From contig NC_058339.1 in assembly GCF_905475395.1 (NCBI RefSeq), positions 19,786,001 through 19,850,000 on the forward strand: a stretch of DNA of 64,000 bases, read 5' to 3'. This DNA comes from Chrysoperla carnea (taxonomy: Eukaryota > Arthropoda > Insecta > Neuroptera > Chrysopidae). Position numbers and translations under genes: made by a program. The notes beneath the pieces are model-generated. The model saw only the letters and a list, made by a program, of their open reading frames with translations. It was not told where the DNA came from and did not search any database. Positions 61,459 through 64,000 of the stretch are shown in pieces (position 1 is the first letter of the stretch; every line of letters starts with the position of its first letter).

Positions 61459-61857
61459 TCTAATATTGCAATCTACTAAATTCAATACTTTACCTTCACG
61501 GACGTTGAACACCGTGTGTTTGAAATCTAAAACTTCCATGTTTTTGCCAATGGATTGAAGATAAACTTTACAAGTCAACACTCGCGTCAAAAGTTCGGTA
61601 AGCTTTTGTCGCAAGATGAGAGATTTGCAACTATGCACATGTAATCACTATATAATTCATTAAATTTTTTTAAACTCTAGATAGATTGAAAAATCTGAAA
61701 AATTCATAGCTCGAAAATAGATAAAATTGTATGAAGATAGAAAAAGTTTCCATCACATATACCATTTGAAAAATAAAATTTATTTATGTTTTAAATCGAG
61801 CGTAAGCAAAATGCTCATAGCGCGTTTCGTCGAGAGCTGACTGGTTAATTTTTATAT

Positions 61858-61858
<1 letters not shown>

Positions 61859-61889
<31 letters not shown>
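61859..61889. repeat. Poly(T) tract, about 30 bases
   Basis: Uninterrupted T run; possibly the tail of a retroposed sequence on the minus strand. Confidence 0.95.
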
Positions 61890-61892
<3 letters not shown>

Positions 61893-63095
61893 TTGTGTTA
61901 TAAAATAAAATTTTGGACTTGAATTGTGTATATTGATTAGAACTAGATAATGTTCTACACTATGAAATTGCACCAGGCGTAGTTCTACTCTTATTTGACC
62001 CATATCATCCATAAACAAATTTAATCAATCTACGTAAACTAATATAATGCAACAAAAAATCTTAGCGTAGGAGCTGCGTTCGCTAAGCGAATCCCCTCAG
62101 AGAATGAAAAAAATAACACATTTTTCTTAAAATCGACTATTGCATTTTTAATTTTTATTTCGAAAACTATGCGTCTAGAAAAAAATACGATAAAATACAA
62201 AATTTTATACTTTGTGGATCCTTCCACCCTTTGTTTATCGGTCGATTTTTCTCATTAACGAACTTGACCTTTCAAATACCAAAAACCCTTCTTGATACCA
62301 AATTTTATTCAAATTGGACTTAAATTGCAACCACTAGAGAGTTTACAGAAACATAAACGTATTACATTTTTGACATCTAGTAGGTAGGATAGATGAACAT
62401 TTGAAGAAATTTTTCCAAAATTCCACCATCAGTACAGTAGCAAGAGTTCCATTTCCTTCGGCAATTCGCTAATATGCATGGTATATATTTTTGCAATATA
62501 TGAGATTTGCATACGATAAAAAATATTTTTTCTCTACACAACATTTTAAAACTATACCTTTACTTGTGTAGTGTAAAGTGTAGAATAAATATAATAAATT
62601 GGTCACTGGTTACAGACTTTATTGTGCCTGAGAGTGTTCGTGGTATTCATTAATGTTTCGTGATAAAAAAAAGGGAAAATATTTATTGTATGCAAGTTAA
62701 TTGCCGTGTTCGTTTGTTAAGGACAAGCTTTTCTTTTTTCTGCCACGTAGCTATTATTAATTATTGTGATTTTTTTTTCCTGATAATTCTAATTCTTCTA
62801 TGTTGCATTTAAATCAACCTCCTGTTATTTAATACGAAAACGTTATATGCCAGATAAATAACAGTTAAGTGATCAAGTATGGTGTATACTAGAGGAGTGC
62901 ATAAGTTGTTCCACAGGAAAAAAGTAGTAGTAATGGAACTTGTCTAGTTCATTAACTGAAATTGTTCTAGGAACTGGAATTGTCCTGGTACAATCTAACT
63001 TCATTATTACGCGCGGATGGGATCTAGAAAAAAGTTTCCGGCTACCCGATTTTATAGTTTATTGTGTTTAAATATTAATTGTTTTGTTAATAATT
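61890..63095. other. No gene seen
   Basis: Apart from the repeat at 62,065-62,178, the stretch is AT-rich with no recognised exon. Confidence 0.5.
62065..62178 (+). repeat. Dispersed repeat, copy 2 of a pair
   Basis: Same-orientation partner of 54,603-54,716, including gctgcgttcgctaagcgaat and aacacatttttcttaaaatcga. Confidence 0.8.
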
Positions 63096-63097
63096 CC

Positions 63098-63168
63098 ATG
63101 GTCTTGTGGCTACGGTGCTTGCTTTTCAAGCGGAAGGTCGCAAGATCGAACCCCACTCACGTCAATAA
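63098..63168 (+). ncRNA. tRNA-like sequence (SINE head or tRNA pseudogene)
   Basis: The order ggtcttgtggctacggtgct, then tgcttttcaagcggaaggtc, then aagatcgaacccc resembles a tRNA-Glu-like D arm, anticodon arm and B box. The stems do not pair well (the acceptor and T stems fail). A TTTTTTTT run follows at about 63,170. It is most likely a decayed tRNA-derived SINE. Confidence 0.35.
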
Positions 63169-63169
63169 T

Positions 63170-64000
63170 TTTTTTTAAAATCTTTTTTAAATAACTATTG
63201 TTAACGTTAGAGCTAGCAAATGAGCATATAGATGAATTGGCTACCTACATGTTATCCTTCTCAATGAGGTGTCAAATACACAAAGGAAAAAAAAATTAAA
63301 ATTATGTAGCGAATTTATAAAATAACAATTTCATATGTTAAGTTAAAATGTACAATTAATTTCAATAAAACTAAAAATAAACAAAGTTTTAAATGAGTTG
63401 AGGAAAAATAATGTTAAATTGTATACACCGGAAAATTTGTTAAAAATTAAAAAAGTTTGCAATAATTAAAGTTTGCAATTGATAAAAGTATTTTGTAAGT
63501 AATTCCTACCATTTGTTTAGGCGAAGGGAAAAAATTTCTATTCGAACGTTTAGAGAAAATTTTGTAAACATGGAAAGGAAATTTTAGATCCTTCATCCAA
63601 ATATAAATTGTTAGACTAAGATATTGGTGCAACAGTACACATTAGTTTCAAAGATTATTGATGTAGGCCACCGACTACAAAATTTAAAGGTAGTGTAACG
63701 TTCAGACCTTGTGCACTAAACAATAAAATAAATTATTATTCAAGTATACAAACTTGTATAACATGTATCACTTATTAAAAAGGAATAGGAAATACAATAT
63801 AATAAAATAATTCAATTTGCTTTAAGTTAATATACTCTTACTTTTTATTAGCGATAAATATCAATTATTATATCGTACTTTCATTTACCTACAGCTAACT
63901 GCACATTGGAAATCAAAATTTATTGACTAAGTTAGGATCGTAACTAAGAAAAACCATAATTATTTGTCTAGATTTGAGTTTTAAAATATTATATCAATAA
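63170..64000. other. No gene seen to the window end
   Basis: AT-rich sequence without a recognisable exon or repeat. Confidence 0.5.

Overview
This window is AT-rich nuclear DNA from an arthropod, almost certainly an insect. The evidence is two spliced, single-copy eukaryotic housekeeping genes, short introns with GT..AG ends, TATA/initiator promoter motifs of the insect type, and dispersed repeats of kinds widespread in insects. These repeats include non-LTR retrotransposon tails with the 'gtgaaagcgtaacaaacaaac' signature, a hAT-type element, many fold-back elements, and satellite-like tandem units. I cannot fix the order from sequence alone. There is no bacterial operon structure, rRNA, CRISPR array or provirus that I can recognise.

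Layout. Positions 1-33,150 are a gene-poor, repeat-rich stretch with no recognisable protein exon. It holds dispersed repeats, at least four long palindromic (fold-back) elements, small TIR elements and tRNA-like sequences, the best of which (17,504-17,575) folds on canonical tRNA coordinates. There are also two possible noncoding first exons (near 637-674 on the plus strand and 14,228-14,400 on the minus strand). Positions 34,214-38,034 (+) carry a six-exon Rabex-5 gene (Rab5 guanine-nucleotide exchange factor, 725 aa). Positions 38,739-40,199 (-) carry a three-exon NIF3-like protein 1 gene (298 aa). The two genes are convergent, with about 0.7 kb between stop codons. Positions 40,200-64,000 are again gene-poor. 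They contain satellite-like units shared with the left side, inverted partners of left-side repeats, a 591-bp hAT-like element holding a perfect 20-bp hairpin, a decayed non-LTR retrotransposon C-terminus (54.8-55.1 kb), and a near-ideal TATA/initiator promoter at 51.68-51.73 kb with no convincing gene behind it.

Function. Rabex-5 acts at early endosomes (Rab5 activation, ubiquitin binding). NIF3L1 is a DUF34/NIF3 metal-binding protein of uncertain biochemical role, here with a possible mitochondrial N-terminus. They are neighbours but have no evident shared pathway. The clearest biological points are the Rabex-5 architecture (no obvious MIU helix after the zinc finger, and a C-terminal proline motif separated from the coiled coil by a long disordered linker), the compact NIF3L1 lacking the inserted domain of vertebrates, and the tRNA-like Pol III unit embedded in a fold-back element. 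I did not find a convincing new multi-gene system. All repeat boundaries are by eye and approximate.
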